DNA from: Kaistia soli DSM 19436
GTDB taxonomy: Bacteria; Pseudomonadota; Alphaproteobacteria; Rhizobiales; Kaistiaceae
DNA: 64,000 nt
Direction: 5' to 3'
NCBI RefSeq assembly: GCF_900129325.1
Contig: NZ_FQUP01000003.1
Coordinates: 124,001-188,000 of the forward strand
Of the stretch, positions 1 through 9,380 are shown piece after piece. Each line of letters begins with the position of its first letter. Position 1 is the first letter of the stretch. Under the pieces are notes generated by a model that was not told the DNA's origin, did not search any database, and saw nothing but the letters and a program-made list of their open reading frames with translations. The position numbers and the translations under genes were made by a program.

Positions 1-6
1 CGGCGC

Positions 7-726
7 CTAGCGTTCGCCCAAAACGTCAAGGAGCGCTGGCAAGCCCATGATGTCCATGATGACATGGTCAGCATGCGGCGCGAGAGCTTCGGCTGGGAGA
101 TACCCGCTCGCAACGCCGATGGCGAGGACGCCGGCCGCGCGGGCGGCGTCCAGATCATGCAGCGTGTCTCCTATCAGGGCAGTCTCTGCCGGCGCTGTGT
201 CGAAGCGGTCCATGAAGGCGTGTATCTGGCCAGCATCCGGCTTCCTGCCAAAGCCTGAGTCATAGCCGATGATCGCGTCGAACAACCGATCGACGCCGAG
301 CTTCTCGCTCTGCGCCCGCGCACCAGACTCAGTGTCGTTGGTGACAATGCCCAGCAGATAGCCCTCGGCCTTCAACATCGTGAGCAGGCCAAGCGGGTCG
401 CCGATCGGCGCGACGGAGGCCAATGCCCCGGCGTTGAACAACTGGGATAAGCGCTCGACGAAGGCTTCGTGATTGCCGACAGCTATCCCAACGACGGGCG
501 CGAAATGTGCGGCGATGTCGGTGACCGTCCCACCGACAAAAGGCGAGGTCGGCATGATGGCCGCGGTCGCAGTGTCATAGTGAAGAATGGCGGCAAGCTG
601 GCGATGCATCTCGGCATCATTGCCGGCCAGCGATGCCAGCACCGAAGCCGCGGCGCCGTTCCAGGTGATTGCAAAATCGACCAGGGTTCCGTCCTTGTCG
701 AAGAGAAGCGCCTTCAGCCGCGCCAT
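7..726 (-). CDS. HAD-family hydrolase, phosphoglycolate phosphatase-like
   Basis: A 239-residue soluble HAD-superfamily phosphatase. The nucleophile motif DKDGT is at residues 10-14 (D10 and D12). The Thr motif is in GIVTND (about 124), the Lys is in GRKPD (about 160), and the metal-binding acidic motif is GDTLHDLDAA (about 185). The order and the alpha-helical cap between motifs I and II fit the Gph/phosphoglycolate phosphatase subfamily, but the substrate cannot be read from sequence. The start codon overlaps the stop of the upstream TPP-enzyme gene by 4 bp (ATGA), so the two genes are probably translationally coupled. The two products may act in one pathway; that is inference. Confidence 0.85.
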   Translation of the reverse strand: MARLKALLFDKDGTLVDFAITWNGAAASVLASLAGNDAEMHRQLAAILHYDTATAAIMPTSPFVGGTVTDIAAHFAPVVGIAVGNHEAFVERLSQLFNAGALASVAPIGDPLGLLTMLKAEGYLLGIVTNDTESGARAQSEKLGVDRLFDAIIGYDSGFGRKPDAGQIHAFMDRFDTAPAETALIGDTLHDLDAARAAGVLAIGVASGYLPAEALAPHADHVIMDIMGLPALLDVLGER

Positions 727-2279
727 CAGATCACCGCCTCGATCAGGAACGGGCCCTTCCGCACAACGGCAGACCGATAAAGGTCGGCGAAGCGCTCGCA
801 GGTCTCAGCACGGGCCGCCTCGACGCCCATGCCATGCGCCAGCGACACCCAATCGAGCGCCGGCTCGTCGAGCCGCAGCATGCGGTCGGCATTGTGGCCG
901 AAGCCGGTCACGCCAACATTGCCCATTTCGAGGCGCAAGATGGCGTAGGCGCGATTGGCGAAGACGATCACGACGACATCCAGCTTCTCCCGCGCCGCCG
1001 TCCATAGCGCTTGGAGAGTATACATGCCGCTGCCATCGGCTTGGAGCGTCACGACCTTTCGGTCCGGGCAGGCGATCGCTGCACCGACCGAAAGCGGCAT
1101 GCCGGTCCCGATCGCACCGCCAGTGCACATCATGTAATCGTGCTGCGGCCCCTGTGCGCTCAGCGCGTAGAAACGCCGGCCGGAGGTCAGCCCCTCGTCG
1201 ACCACAATGGCCTGCTCCGGAAGAACGGCGGCGGCGATGATCGAGACGGCGTCTTCGTTTAGCGGTCCACTGGGCATCGCCGGCATCGGCACGGCATCGG
1301 GGCGGCGTGGCGAGCTCTGCCTGGCACCAAGCCGGTCCGCAAGGCGTTCGAGCGCATCCGGGATGTCGTCATCGGCCTCCACCAGTGTCGCGACATCACA
1401 TCCGGCGGGCAGGAGCCGGCTCGGCTTGCCGGGATAGGCGAAGAAGGCGACCGGCTCGCGGGCGCCGACCAGCACGAGCAATGTCAGGTCGGCCAGTGCC
1501 GCCGTCGCCTGGGCGATCGGATAAGGGATTCGCTCCAGTGGAACGCGGTCTACGCCCCGCTCGCTGCGTCCGTTCAAGACCTCTTCGAACAGGCGGGCGC
1601 CGGTCTTGGCTGCAATTCGCCCAGCCATCTCCAGCGCCGTGCCGCGGGGCGCCGTGCCCGCGAGCAGGAGCCCTGCCCGGCCTCCGGCGGCCGCGAGGGC
1701 CGAGGCCAGCTCGGCAATCCGCGCTTCTTCGACCCGAGGCGGCGATGCGATTCTGGCCGGTCGCGCGTCGCCATCGGTGGTAACCGAACCCCACGCGGCA
1801 TCGGACGGCAGGATGAGCGTCGCGACGCCGGGCCTCTCGATGGCTGCGGCAATCGTCGCTTCCGCCGCCGGGCCGACGTCATCCGGCCCGGTGGCGCGGC
1901 GGACGAAACTCGACATCGACCGGGCCAGCGAGTCGATATCGCTGGTCAGTGGCGCATCGAAGCCGAGATGATAAGTGGCGTGATCGCCGACGATGTTCAC
2001 GAGCGGCGTCCGGGCGCGGCGGGCATTGTGCAGATTGGCAAGCCCATTGGCGAGGCCGGGCCCGGTATGCAGCAAGGTGGCTGCCGGCCTGCCGGCCATG
2101 CGGCCGTAGCCGTCGGCGGCGCCGGTCGCGACCCCCTCGAACAGGGCGAGAACACAGCGCATCGCCGGCTTTCGATCCAGCGCCGCGACGAAATGCATTT
2201 CCGAGGTGCCTGGATTGGCGAAACAGACGTCGATGCCGCTGGCAAGTAGCGTATCGCAGAGGCGGTCAGCGCCGTTCAT
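726..2279 (-). CDS. TPP-dependent enzyme, acetolactate synthase large subunit-like
   Basis: About 517 residues from the chosen ATG (MNGADRL). An upstream in-frame extension to 2345 lacks family similarity. The three-domain TPP-enzyme layout is visible: an N-terminal PYR domain with the catalytic Glu in LFEGVATGAADGYG, a central domain, and a C-terminal PP domain whose TPP/Mg motif is ADGSGMYT with a downstream AN. Proteins of this kind are usually named acetolactate synthase large subunit, but this one stands alone without ilvH or ilvC, so a role in branched-chain amino acid synthesis is doubtful. A 2-oxo-acid decarboxylase of the benzoylformate decarboxylase type is an alternative. It is coupled by 4 bp to the downstream HAD hydrolase. 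Confidence 0.8.
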   Translation of the reverse strand: MNGADRLCDTLLASGIDVCFANPGTSEMHFVAALDRKPAMRCVLALFEGVATGAADGYGRMAGRPAATLLHTGPGLANGLANLHNARRARTPLVNIVGDHATYHLGFDAPLTSDIDSLARSMSSFVRRATGPDDVGPAAEATIAAAIERPGVATLILPSDAAWGSVTTDGDARPARIASPPRVEEARIAELASALAAAGGRAGLLLAGTAPRGTALEMAGRIAAKTGARLFEEVLNGRSERGVDRVPLERIPYPIAQATAALADLTLLVLVGAREPVAFFAYPGKPSRLLPAGCDVATLVEADDDIPDALERLADRLGARQSSPRRPDAVPMPAMPSGPLNEDAVSIIAAAVLPEQAIVVDEGLTSGRRFYALSAQGPQHDYMMCTGGAIGTGMPLSVGAAIACPDRKVVTLQADGSGMYTLQALWTAAREKLDVVVIVFANRAYAILRLEMGNVGVTGFGHNADRMLRLDEPALDWVSLAHGMGVEAARAETCERFADLYRSAVVRKGPFLIEAVI

Positions 2280-2457
2280 TCCATATCCGCCGGGCTCGGG
2301 CTTGGGACGGGCCAGACAGTCGCGCGTGGACGACGCGGCTGTCAATCAGGCCTAAGGGCGGGCTCCACCTCGCCCCCTGTCTATTCGGCTGGCAAGCAGT
2401 TGCTTTTGTTCTCCGGGGATGGAATATCGCGCGTCCTCCTGTCTCCGGAATTTCATC

Positions 2458-3357
2458 ATGAACAAGGGCGTCGTCCTCGCGCTCGCGAGCTATGCCGTCT
2501 TTTCGTGCGCCGACGCGGCCATCAAGGCCGCTGGCGGAAGGCTGCATGTTGCCGAAATGACGCTGATCCTCACCGTCTTTTCATGCCTCGCCGTCTTCTT
2601 CGCCAAGCCGAGGCAGGAGCGTTGGGGCGACATGTTGCGGATGCAGCGGCCGGGCCTGGTTGTGGCCCGCATGTGCGCCGCCGTTGGAGCAGGCCTCGCC
2701 AGCGCCTATGCCTTCACGACGCTGCCCCTCGCCGACGCCTATTCGCTGATCTTCCTGTTGCCGCTGTTCGTCGCTGCCTTCTCGTTCTTCTATCTGCGCG
2801 AGCGGACTAACCTCGCGCGGCTCGTCGGACTGATGTTCGGCCTTGCTGGCGTGTTGCTCGTCGTGCGGCCGGGCTTTCGCGAGATTCTGCCGGGCCACCT
2901 CGCGGCGGTCGCAACGGCGCTGCTCGGGGCACTGTCGCTGCTGATGTTGCGCGTCATCGGGCGAACCGAGCGGCAAGTCACGCTGCTAGGCACGCTGATG
3001 CTCGGCTCGCTGGTGGTCAATGGCGTGATCACGCTCTTCGTCTTCGAATGGCCGACGATGCACGAGCTGATGCTTCTGGCGCTTTGCGGCCTCCTGGCCG
3101 GCGCCGGCCATCTGCTGATCATGGCCGCGACACGCAATGCGCCGGCCAATCGCATTGGCCCGATGCAATATAGTCAGATCGTCTGGGCGGTCGTGTTGGG
3201 CGGATTGCTGTTCGACGAACTGCCAGATGCGATTGCTCTTATCGGTATCGGGCTGGTGCTGCTTTCGGGCGTGCTGAATTTCCTGCCGGCCCGGTCGTCC
3301 GAGGCCGTTGCGGCGGTCAACGGACCGGTTCCGGCTCCGCGGCATCCAGAATCCTGA
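2458..3357 (+). CDS. DMT superfamily (EamA) transporter
   Basis: A 299-residue integral membrane protein made of two EamA repeats, about ten hydrophobic helices in all. Residues such as the early SYAVFSCADAAIK helix and the YSLIFLLPLFVA helix are typical of the family. EamA proteins are inner-membrane metabolite exporters (amino acids, purines and others); the substrate is unknown here. The ATG at 2458 (MNKGVVLAL) was chosen because the earlier in-frame ATG at 2419 adds a non-hydrophobic tail. The 3' end runs 41 bp into the convergent recJ gene. Confidence 0.85.
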   Translation: MNKGVVLALASYAVFSCADAAIKAAGGRLHVAEMTLILTVFSCLAVFFAKPRQERWGDMLRMQRPGLVVARMCAAVGAGLASAYAFTTLPLADAYSLIFLLPLFVAAFSFFYLRERTNLARLVGLMFGLAGVLLVVRPGFREILPGHLAAVATALLGALSLLMLRVIGRTERQVTLLGTLMLGSLVVNGVITLFVFEWPTMHELMLLALCGLLAGAGHLLIMAATRNAPANRIGPMQYSQIVWAVVLGGLLFDELPDAIALIGIGLVLLSGVLNFLPARSSEAVAAVNGPVPAPRHPES

Positions 3358-5131
3358 GGCTCGCCTGCTTGCGGCCTTGCCAGTGATCGAGGCCGAGCAC
3401 ACCAGCGACATGCAGCGGCCGGCCGCGGCTTTCGAGCAGCAGGCGGCCAAGCTCGGTGTCGGCGGCGCGAAATGCGATGGCGCGCAGGTTTTGATCGCCG
3501 CCTGACAGCTGCACGCGGACATGCCCGTTGCCCACGGTCTCGACATAGCCAATGCGGTGCGCCGGAAAGGCGAAGACAGGCTCGGCATGGCCGGCACCGA
3601 ACGGCCCTGCCCGCTCGATCTGCTCGATGAAATCGGGCGTCGCCGCCCGCGCGGTCAGCGCGCCATCGACGAGAAGCGCGCTGGCGGAACGAGCCGCGCG
3701 GGACGCCACAGCCGCTCGAACCTCGAGGAAAGCCCTGAAATCGCCGAGCCGCGCCTTCTCGACCGTGATGCCGGCCGCCATGGCGTGGCCACCGCCCTTG
3801 ACGAGCAGGCCTTCGCCAACGGCTGCGCGGACAAGCGCGCCGAGATCGACGCCAGGCACTGAGCGGCCCGAGCCGGTGCCGAGCCCGTTCGGCATCATGG
3901 CGATGGCGAAAGCCGGACGCTGGAACCGTTCCTTCAGCCGCGCTGCTATCAGTCCGACGATGCCCGGATGCCAGTGCTCGTCCGCTGTGACCAGCACGGC
4001 CGGGCCTTCGGAGCCGCCGATCTCCGCCTCGGCCTCGGCCAGCGCCTGTTCGAGCATCGCCGCCTCGACGGCCTGGCGCTGACGGTTGAGGTCATCGAGC
4101 GAGGCAGCGATCACTTCGGCCTCGGCCGTCGAATCCAGCGACAGGAGTCGCGCGCCGAGCGCAGCATCGCCGATCCGGCCGCCAGCGTTGATGCGCGGCC
4201 CGATCAGAAAGCCGAGATGATAGGGCGAGACGGGCGCATCGATCCGCGCCAGGCGCGCCAGCGCTGCAATGCCCGGATTGGCGCCTCGGCGTAGCGTGAT
4301 GAGGCCCTTTACGACGAAGGCGCGGTTCAGTCCGATGAGCGGCACGACATCGCAGACCGTGCCGAGCGCCACCAGATCGAGCCATTGCAGAAGATCTGGC
4401 TCCTGGCGGCTTTCGCCATACCAGCCACGGCGGCGCAGAGCCCGGTTGACAGCCACGACAGCCAGGAAGCTAACACCGACGGCCGCGAGGTAGCCGAGCC
4501 CCGAAAGGTCGTCCTGCCGATTGGGATTGACGACGGCATGAGCCGGCGGAAGGTCGGCGCCCATCTGATGATGGTCGAGCACGACCACGGGATGGCCAAG
4601 ATCCGCCGCGACGCCGAGGGCCTCGTGGCTGGTTGAGCCGCAGTCAACCGTGACGATGAGCCCGGCGCCTTCCTCGATCAGGAGACGGATCGCATCAGGG
4701 TTGGGACCGTAGCCCTCGAAGATACGATCGGGGATGTAGACGCGGGTCGGAACGCCCTGGCTTTGCAGAAAGCGGGCGAGCAGTGCCGAGGAGGTGGCGC
4801 CGTCCACGTCATAGTCGCCGAAGATCGCAACCGCCTCTCCGCGCTCGACGGCATCGGCAATGCGCTCAGCGGCGCTGTCCATGTCGGTCAGCACCGAGGG
4901 ATCGGGCATCAGCTGGCGGAGGCTCGGATTGAGGAAATCGGACGCGTCATCGACGGCGACGCCGCGCGCCGCTAGGACGCGGGCCAGAAGCTCGGGCAGT
5001 TCGTGGCGCTGAACCATGGCGGTGGCCGAGAGGCCAGCCGTCGCGTCGAGGCGATCATCCCAGCGCCGCCCCGTCGCCGACCGCTCGACGCCGAGAAAGC
5101 TGCGTCGGGCGGCCGTGCCGAAATCAGACAT
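3317..5131 (-). CDS. recJ: Single-stranded-DNA-specific 5'-3' exonuclease RecJ
   Basis: 604 residues, close to the usual RecJ length. The DHH phosphoesterase motifs are visible: GDYDVDGATSSA (about residues 104-115), the VDCGS motif, LDHHQM (about 185) and, in the DHHA1 domain, GGHAMAAGI (about 450), followed by the C-terminal OB-like domain. RecJ degrades single-stranded DNA in RecFOR recombination, mismatch repair and base-excision repair, using Mn/Mg bound by the Asp/His motifs. It is the last of a same-strand run alaC-hom-glpX-recJ, with 12 bp separating it from glpX, so it is probably co-transcribed. This order is familiar from Hyphomicrobiales. Confidence 0.97.
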   Translation of the reverse strand: MSDFGTAARRSFLGVERSATGRRWDDRLDATAGLSATAMVQRHELPELLARVLAARGVAVDDASDFLNPSLRQLMPDPSVLTDMDSAAERIADAVERGEAVAIFGDYDVDGATSSALLARFLQSQGVPTRVYIPDRIFEGYGPNPDAIRLLIEEGAGLIVTVDCGSTSHEALGVAADLGHPVVVLDHHQMGADLPPAHAVVNPNRQDDLSGLGYLAAVGVSFLAVVAVNRALRRRGWYGESRQEPDLLQWLDLVALGTVCDVVPLIGLNRAFVVKGLITLRRGANPGIAALARLARIDAPVSPYHLGFLIGPRINAGGRIGDAALGARLLSLDSTAEAEVIAASLDDLNRQRQAVEAAMLEQALAEAEAEIGGSEGPAVLVTADEHWHPGIVGLIAARLKERFQRPAFAIAMMPNGLGTGSGRSVPGVDLGALVRAAVGEGLLVKGGGHAMAAGITVEKARLGDFRAFLEVRAAVASRAARSASALLVDGALTARAATPDFIEQIERAGPFGAGHAEPVFAFPAHRIGYVETVGNGHVRVQLSGGDQNLRAIAFRAADTELGRLLLESRGRPLHVAGVLGLDHWQGRKQASLRILDAAEPEPVR

Positions 5132-5143
5132 TGCCGTGCCCGA

Positions 5144-6142
5144 TCAATTCTCCGTCGCGAACTTCTCGTCGTCGCGATGGGTCGCTTTGATGAAGCGGAT
5201 CGTGCCCTTGGAAGAGCGCATCACCAGCGTTTCCGTCGTGATACGGCCGTCACGTGCATAGTGCACGCCGTTCAGCATGTTGCCGTCGGTGACGCCGGTC
5301 GCCGCGAACAGCACTTCGCCACGGCACATTTCGTGATGAGTGTACTTCTTGTCGAAATCGACGATGCCCATCTTGCCGGCGCGGGCCTTCTGGGACTCCG
5401 ACTGCGTGATCAGCCTGCCCTGCATCTGGCCTCCCGTGCAGCAGAGCGCTGCGGCAGCAAGGACGCCTTCCGGCGCGCCGCCGGTGCCGAGATAGATATC
5501 GATCCCGGTCGCATCGGGATCGGTGACGTCGATGATGCCGGCAACGTCGCCATCGCCGATCAGCCGAACAGCGGCTCCGGTGGCGCGAACCTCGTCGATG
5601 AGTTTGGCATGACGCGGTCGGTCCAGGATGCAGGCCGTGATTTCGTTGACCCGCACGCCCTTGGCCTTGGCCAGCGAGGCGATGTTCTCGGACGGCGTCC
5701 GGTCGAGATCGACAGTTCCTTCGGGATAGCCGGGGCCAATGGCGATCTTGTCCATATAGACGTCCGGCGCGTGCAGCAGCGTGCCGCCTTCGGCGATCGC
5801 CACGACCGCCAGCGAATTCGGAAGGTTCTTGGCGCAGATCGTGGTGCCCTCGAGCGGATCGAGCGCGATATCAACTGCGGGCCCGTAGCCGGTACCGACT
5901 TCCTCGCCGATATAGAGCATCGGCGCCTCGTCGCGCTCGCCTTCACCGATGACGACGGTGCCCTCGATGGCGAGATTGTTGAGCTCCTTGCGCATGGCGT
6001 CTACGGCCGCCTGGTCGGCCGCCTTCTCATCGCCACGACCGCGCCAGCGAGCCGCTGCCACAGCCGCCCGCTCCGTCACGCGAACAAGCTCGAGTGTCAG
6101 AATTCGATCAAGTCCCGCGGTCTTTGCTTCCGTCAAAGCCAT
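5144..6142 (-). CDS. glpX: Fructose-1,6-bisphosphatase class II (GlpX)
   Basis: 332 residues from the ATG at 6142 (MALTEAK), preceded by GGGGAAA as ribosome-binding site. A GTG four codons upstream (6154) is an alternative. The Li-sensitive phosphatase fold shows the metal-binding GEGERDEAPML and DPLEGT motifs in the first third. The enzyme removes phosphate from fructose-1,6-bisphosphate in gluconeogenesis, and in some autotrophs also from sedoheptulose bisphosphate. It lies directly after hom on the same strand, a pairing common in Hyphomicrobiales. Confidence 0.96.
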   Translation of the reverse strand: MALTEAKTAGLDRILTLELVRVTERAAVAAARWRGRGDEKAADQAAVDAMRKELNNLAIEGTVVIGEGERDEAPMLYIGEEVGTGYGPAVDIALDPLEGTTICAKNLPNSLAVVAIAEGGTLLHAPDVYMDKIAIGPGYPEGTVDLDRTPSENIASLAKAKGVRVNEITACILDRPRHAKLIDEVRATGAAVRLIGDGDVAGIIDVTDPDATGIDIYLGTGGAPEGVLAAAALCCTGGQMQGRLITQSESQKARAGKMGIVDFDKKYTHHEMCRGEVLFAATGVTDGNMLNGVHYARDGRITTETLVMRSSKGTIRFIKATHRDDEKFATEN

Positions 6143-6154
6143 CGCTTTCCCCAC

Positions 6155-7483
6155 TTATGCGAACTGTTCGATCCGTATCATCTGCGGATGCTCGGCGATA
6201 TGGCCGTCGACAGTGATGCGATCCAGCGCGTCCTTGATCTGCGCTTCCGTCGTATCATAGGTGATCAGGATGACAGGCTGAGGCTCAAGCGGCGTCGGAT
6301 GATCCGGGGCGTCGGCGCGTGGCGCCCGCCGCCGCTGCACAATTGATTCGAGCGAGATGCCGTTTTCAGCCATGCGCTGCGCAATTGAGGCAAAGGCGCC
6401 AGGCCGATCGAAGACGGCGAGGCGGACATAGTAGCCGCCCTCATGGGCCCGCATCTGCGCCCGGCGATAGGGCTGCAGGGCGCTCGCCGGCCGCCCAAAC
6501 GTGCCGACGACATCGCCGCGCGCAATGTCCGCGATATCGCTCATCACGGAGGACGCGGTGGCGTCACCGCCCGCCCCCGGCCCGGACAGCACCAGGCGCC
6601 CTACGAAATCGGCCTCTACTGCGACGGCATTCGTGACGCCGTCGACCCTGGCGATGGGTGAGGATTTCGGCACCATCGTTGGGTGCACGCGCTGCTCGAA
6701 GCCGGTATCGGTTCGGCTCGCGACGCCGAGAAGCTTGATGCGATAGCCGAGCTCGTCAGCGGCCTCGATGTCGGCAGTCGTGATCGAACGGATGCCCTCG
6801 ACATAGACGGCGTCGGCGTCGATTTCCGTTCCGAAGGAGATCGCGGCAAGCAGCGACAGCTTGTGGGCTGTGTCGAAACCATCGACGTCGAAGGTCGGAT
6901 CGGCCTCGGCATAGCCGAGACGTTGTGCTTCGGCGAGGCAGGCCTCGAACGACAGCCCTTCCCGCTCCATGCGCGTCAGGATGTAGTTGCAGGTGCCGTT
7001 CAGGATGCCGAACACGCGCGAGACGGTATTCCCGGCCAGCGACTCGCGCAGCGTCTTGATGATGGGAATTCCGCCCGCGACGGCCGCCTCGAAATTGAGC
7101 GAGACCCCTTTGGCCTCGGCGGCCGCGGCGAGCTCGGCGCCGTGTCGCGCGAGCAGCGCCTTGTTGGCGGTCACGACATGCTTGCCGGAGGAAATGGCGG
7201 CGCGGACAGCCTCATTGGCCGCACCTTCGGCACCGCCAATGAGTTCGACGAAGACATCGATTTCGGCAGACCGCGCCAGCGCCACCGGATCGTCGAACCA
7301 GCCGCAGCCCGAAATGTCGACGCCACGGTCGCGATCACGGTCGCGGGCGGAAACGCCCGTGATCGCGATGGGCCGGCGGGTTCGGACAGCAAGATCTTGG
7401 CCGTGCCGCTCAACCAGACGAAGCAGGGACGTGCCAACCGTGCCCAGCCCGGCAACGCCCAGCCTCAAAACCGTTTGATTCAT
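6155..7483 (-). CDS. hom: Homoserine dehydrogenase
   Basis: 442 residues. The N-terminal Rossmann fold has GLGTVG (residues 12-17) and the TANKALLARHG motif (about 105-115). The central catalytic domain contains GILNGTCNYIL and the EADPTFDVDG/D-A-HKLSLLA motif. A C-terminal ACT domain (about residues 350-430, starting near RLAVFDRPG) suggests threonine feedback inhibition. The enzyme reduces aspartate semialdehyde to homoserine with NAD(P)H, feeding threonine and methionine synthesis. It lies 23 bp after alaC, probably in one transcript. The metY gene about 14 kb away uses a downstream intermediate. Confidence 0.97.
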   Translation of the reverse strand: MNQTVLRLGVAGLGTVGTSLLRLVERHGQDLAVRTRRPIAITGVSARDRDRDRGVDISGCGWFDDPVALARSAEIDVFVELIGGAEGAANEAVRAAISSGKHVVTANKALLARHGAELAAAAEAKGVSLNFEAAVAGGIPIIKTLRESLAGNTVSRVFGILNGTCNYILTRMEREGLSFEACLAEAQRLGYAEADPTFDVDGFDTAHKLSLLAAISFGTEIDADAVYVEGIRSITTADIEAADELGYRIKLLGVASRTDTGFEQRVHPTMVPKSSPIARVDGVTNAVAVEADFVGRLVLSGPGAGGDATASSVMSDIADIARGDVVGTFGRPASALQPYRRAQMRAHEGGYYVRLAVFDRPGAFASIAQRMAENGISLESIVQRRRAPRADAPDHPTPLEPQPVILITYDTTEAQIKDALDRITVDGHIAEHPQMIRIEQFA

Positions 7484-7506
7484 AAGTCGCCCCAGAGGGG
7501 CCCGGA

Positions 7507-8727
7507 CTATCGCCGGGCGCTGCTGATCGGGACGACGTTGTGCAACGTTTTGTCTGCCGATTCAAGGAAGCGGCGGATATTGCGGGCCGCCTGGCGGATG
7601 CGCTGTTCGTTCTCGACCAGCGCGATGCGGACATACTCGTCCCCATGCTCGCCAAAGCCGACGCCTGGCGCCACCGCGACATCCGCCTTCTCGATCAAGA
7701 GCTTCGAGAATTCGAGGCTGCCGAGCGAACGGAACGGCTCGGGGATCGGCACCCACGCGAACATCGAGGCGCGCGGAGCTGGAATCTCCCAGCCGGCCCG
7801 TCCGAAGCTCTCGACGAGCGCGTCGCGGCGATGCTTGTAGGTGGCGCGCATCTCGTCGATGCAGTTCTGCGGACCATTGAGGGCCGCCGTCGCCGCTACC
7901 TGGATCGGCGTATAGGCGCCGTAGTCGAGATAGGACTTCACGCGGGCCAATGCCGCGATCAGGCGCTCATTGCCCACGGCAAAGCCCATGCGCCAGCCGG
8001 CCATGGAATAGGTCTTCGACATCGAGGTGAATTCGACCGCGACGTCCATCGCGCCGGGCACCTGGAGAATCGAGGGCGGCGGCACATCATCGAAATAGAT
8101 CTCAGCGTAAGCGAGATCCGACAGAACGAAGAGGTCGTGCCGGCGCGCGAACGTCACCACGTCGCGATAGAAGTCGAGATCGGCGACATGGGCCGTCGGA
8201 TTCGACGGATAGCAGAGCACCACGGCGATCGGCTTCGGGATCGAGTGGATGACTGCCCGCTCCATCGCATGGAAGAATTCCGGCCCCGGCTCGGACGGAA
8301 CCGAGCGGATGACACCGCCGGCCATCAGAAAACCGAACGCATGAATCGGGTAGCTCGGATTGGGGCAGAGGACCACGTCGCCCGGGGCGGTGATCGCCTG
8401 CGCCATGTTGGCGAAGCCTTCCTTCGAGCCGATCGTCGCGACGATCTGCGTCGCGGGATCGAGCTTCACGCCGAAGCGGCGCTCGTAATAGGCCGCCTGG
8501 GCCTTGCGCAATCCATTGATGCCACGCGACGCGGAATAGCCATGCACATCGGGGCGCGCCGCGGTCTCGGCCAGTTTCTGCACGATGTGCGGCGGCGTCG
8601 GAAGGTCGGGGTTGCCCATGCCAAGGTCGATGATGTCGGCGCCTGCGGCCCGTGCGCTCGCCTTAAGCCGGTTGACCTGCTCGAAGACGTATTGCGGCAG
8701 ACGCCGCACGCTGTGGAACTCGCTCAT
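7507..8727 (-). CDS. alaC: PLP-dependent aminotransferase, AlaC / LL-DAP aminotransferase-like
   Basis: 406-residue class I/II fold-type I aminotransferase. The PLP lysine lies in TSMSKTYSMAGWRMGF, and the NPSYPIHAFG and CYPSNPTA segments are also typical. Overall it matches the Escherichia coli AlaC (YfdZ) type very closely, including the N-terminal RLPQYVF and HGYSASRGI segments. AlaC makes alanine from pyruvate and glutamate; many alphaproteobacterial copies are labelled LL-diaminopimelate aminotransferase. The position immediately before hom suggests a role in Asp-family or alanine metabolism. Which substrate dominates cannot be told from sequence. Confidence 0.88.
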   Translation of the reverse strand: MSEFHSVRRLPQYVFEQVNRLKASARAAGADIIDLGMGNPDLPTPPHIVQKLAETAARPDVHGYSASRGINGLRKAQAAYYERRFGVKLDPATQIVATIGSKEGFANMAQAITAPGDVVLCPNPSYPIHAFGFLMAGGVIRSVPSEPGPEFFHAMERAVIHSIPKPIAVVLCYPSNPTAHVADLDFYRDVVTFARRHDLFVLSDLAYAEIYFDDVPPPSILQVPGAMDVAVEFTSMSKTYSMAGWRMGFAVGNERLIAALARVKSYLDYGAYTPIQVAATAALNGPQNCIDEMRATYKHRRDALVESFGRAGWEIPAPRASMFAWVPIPEPFRSLGSLEFSKLLIEKADVAVAPGVGFGEHGDEYVRIALVENEQRIRQAARNIRRFLESADKTLHNVVPISSARR

Positions 8728-8838
8728 TGCTCCGGATCCATCCTGGCTCGATGCACTTTGATTGGATGCATTTAACGTTGCGCCTTTGCCGGCGCGGCGG
8801 GGTTCATATCATTGAACCGGCTTCAAAAGGGAGCACTT

Positions 8839-9225
8839 TCATTGCGGGCATTTCGTGGCATCGATCACCTTGTCGGTGCCGCAGCCGTTCTGGATTTCCT
8901 CCAGCGTCTGCGCGGCATGATTCTTGGCGAGCGCATCGAGTTCGGTGGCCCGCTCAGCCCCCTGCTTCTTGGCGTCTGCCCCGGCCTCGGGACTGGCGAT
9001 CTTGCCCTGTGCGGCGATCGCGGCCTTGGTTTGGTCCTGTTCGGCCGGCGTCAACGGCTTGCCGGGTTGAGGCGCGCCGCCCGTATTGATGTTGGGATAG
9101 GTACCCGGTCGCTGCATCTCCGGGTCAGCGCTGAAATCCAGCGTCTTCTTGACCGTCGTGCAGCCCGAAAGCGCAGCAACAAGCCCGATCGACAGCCAAA
9201 ACACCATTCTTCGGCGTTGCCGCAT
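8839..9225 (-). CDS. Small lipoprotein, function unknown
   Basis: A 128-residue protein beginning MRQRRRMVFW. It has a basic n-region, a hydrophobic core and a lipobox LSGC with Cys22, so it should be lipidated and anchored to a membrane, probably the outer one. The mature part is hydrophilic and Pro/Ala/Gln-rich, with two C-terminal cysteines (NGCG and KCPQ) that could form a disulfide. I do not recognise a domain. The start at 9225 was chosen because it gives a clean signal peptide; in-frame ATGs further upstream do not. It is divergent from phaC and 111 bp upstream of alaC on the same strand. Confidence 0.7.
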   Translation of the reverse strand: MRQRRRMVFWLSIGLVAALSGCTTVKKTLDFSADPEMQRPGTYPNINTGGAPQPGKPLTPAEQDQTKAAIAAQGKIASPEAGADAKKQGAERATELDALAKNHAAQTLEEIQNGCGTDKVIDATKCPQ

Positions 9226-9380
9226 CTCGTCACCGACCATTGAAGCCACCATTATTTTCCGCTGCGAGGGTAAGCGTCTCGTAAACGCCTCCCGGATATC
9301 CCTCATCCTGCGAACCTATTACACTTGCAGCGCGCCGAAAGCAGCGGCGTCGCGAAAAAGTCCGGACAAGCGAGGAAGCA

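Noticed and set aside
2280-2345. 22-codon N-terminal extension of the TPP enzyme
   Set aside because: It is Arg/Pro-rich, outside family similarity and lies in the divergent promoter region; the ATG at 2279 fits the family start.
3317-3357. Frameshift or misassembly where the EamA gene and recJ overlap
   Set aside because: Both proteins end at family-typical lengths; a short convergent overlap is normal in this compact genome.
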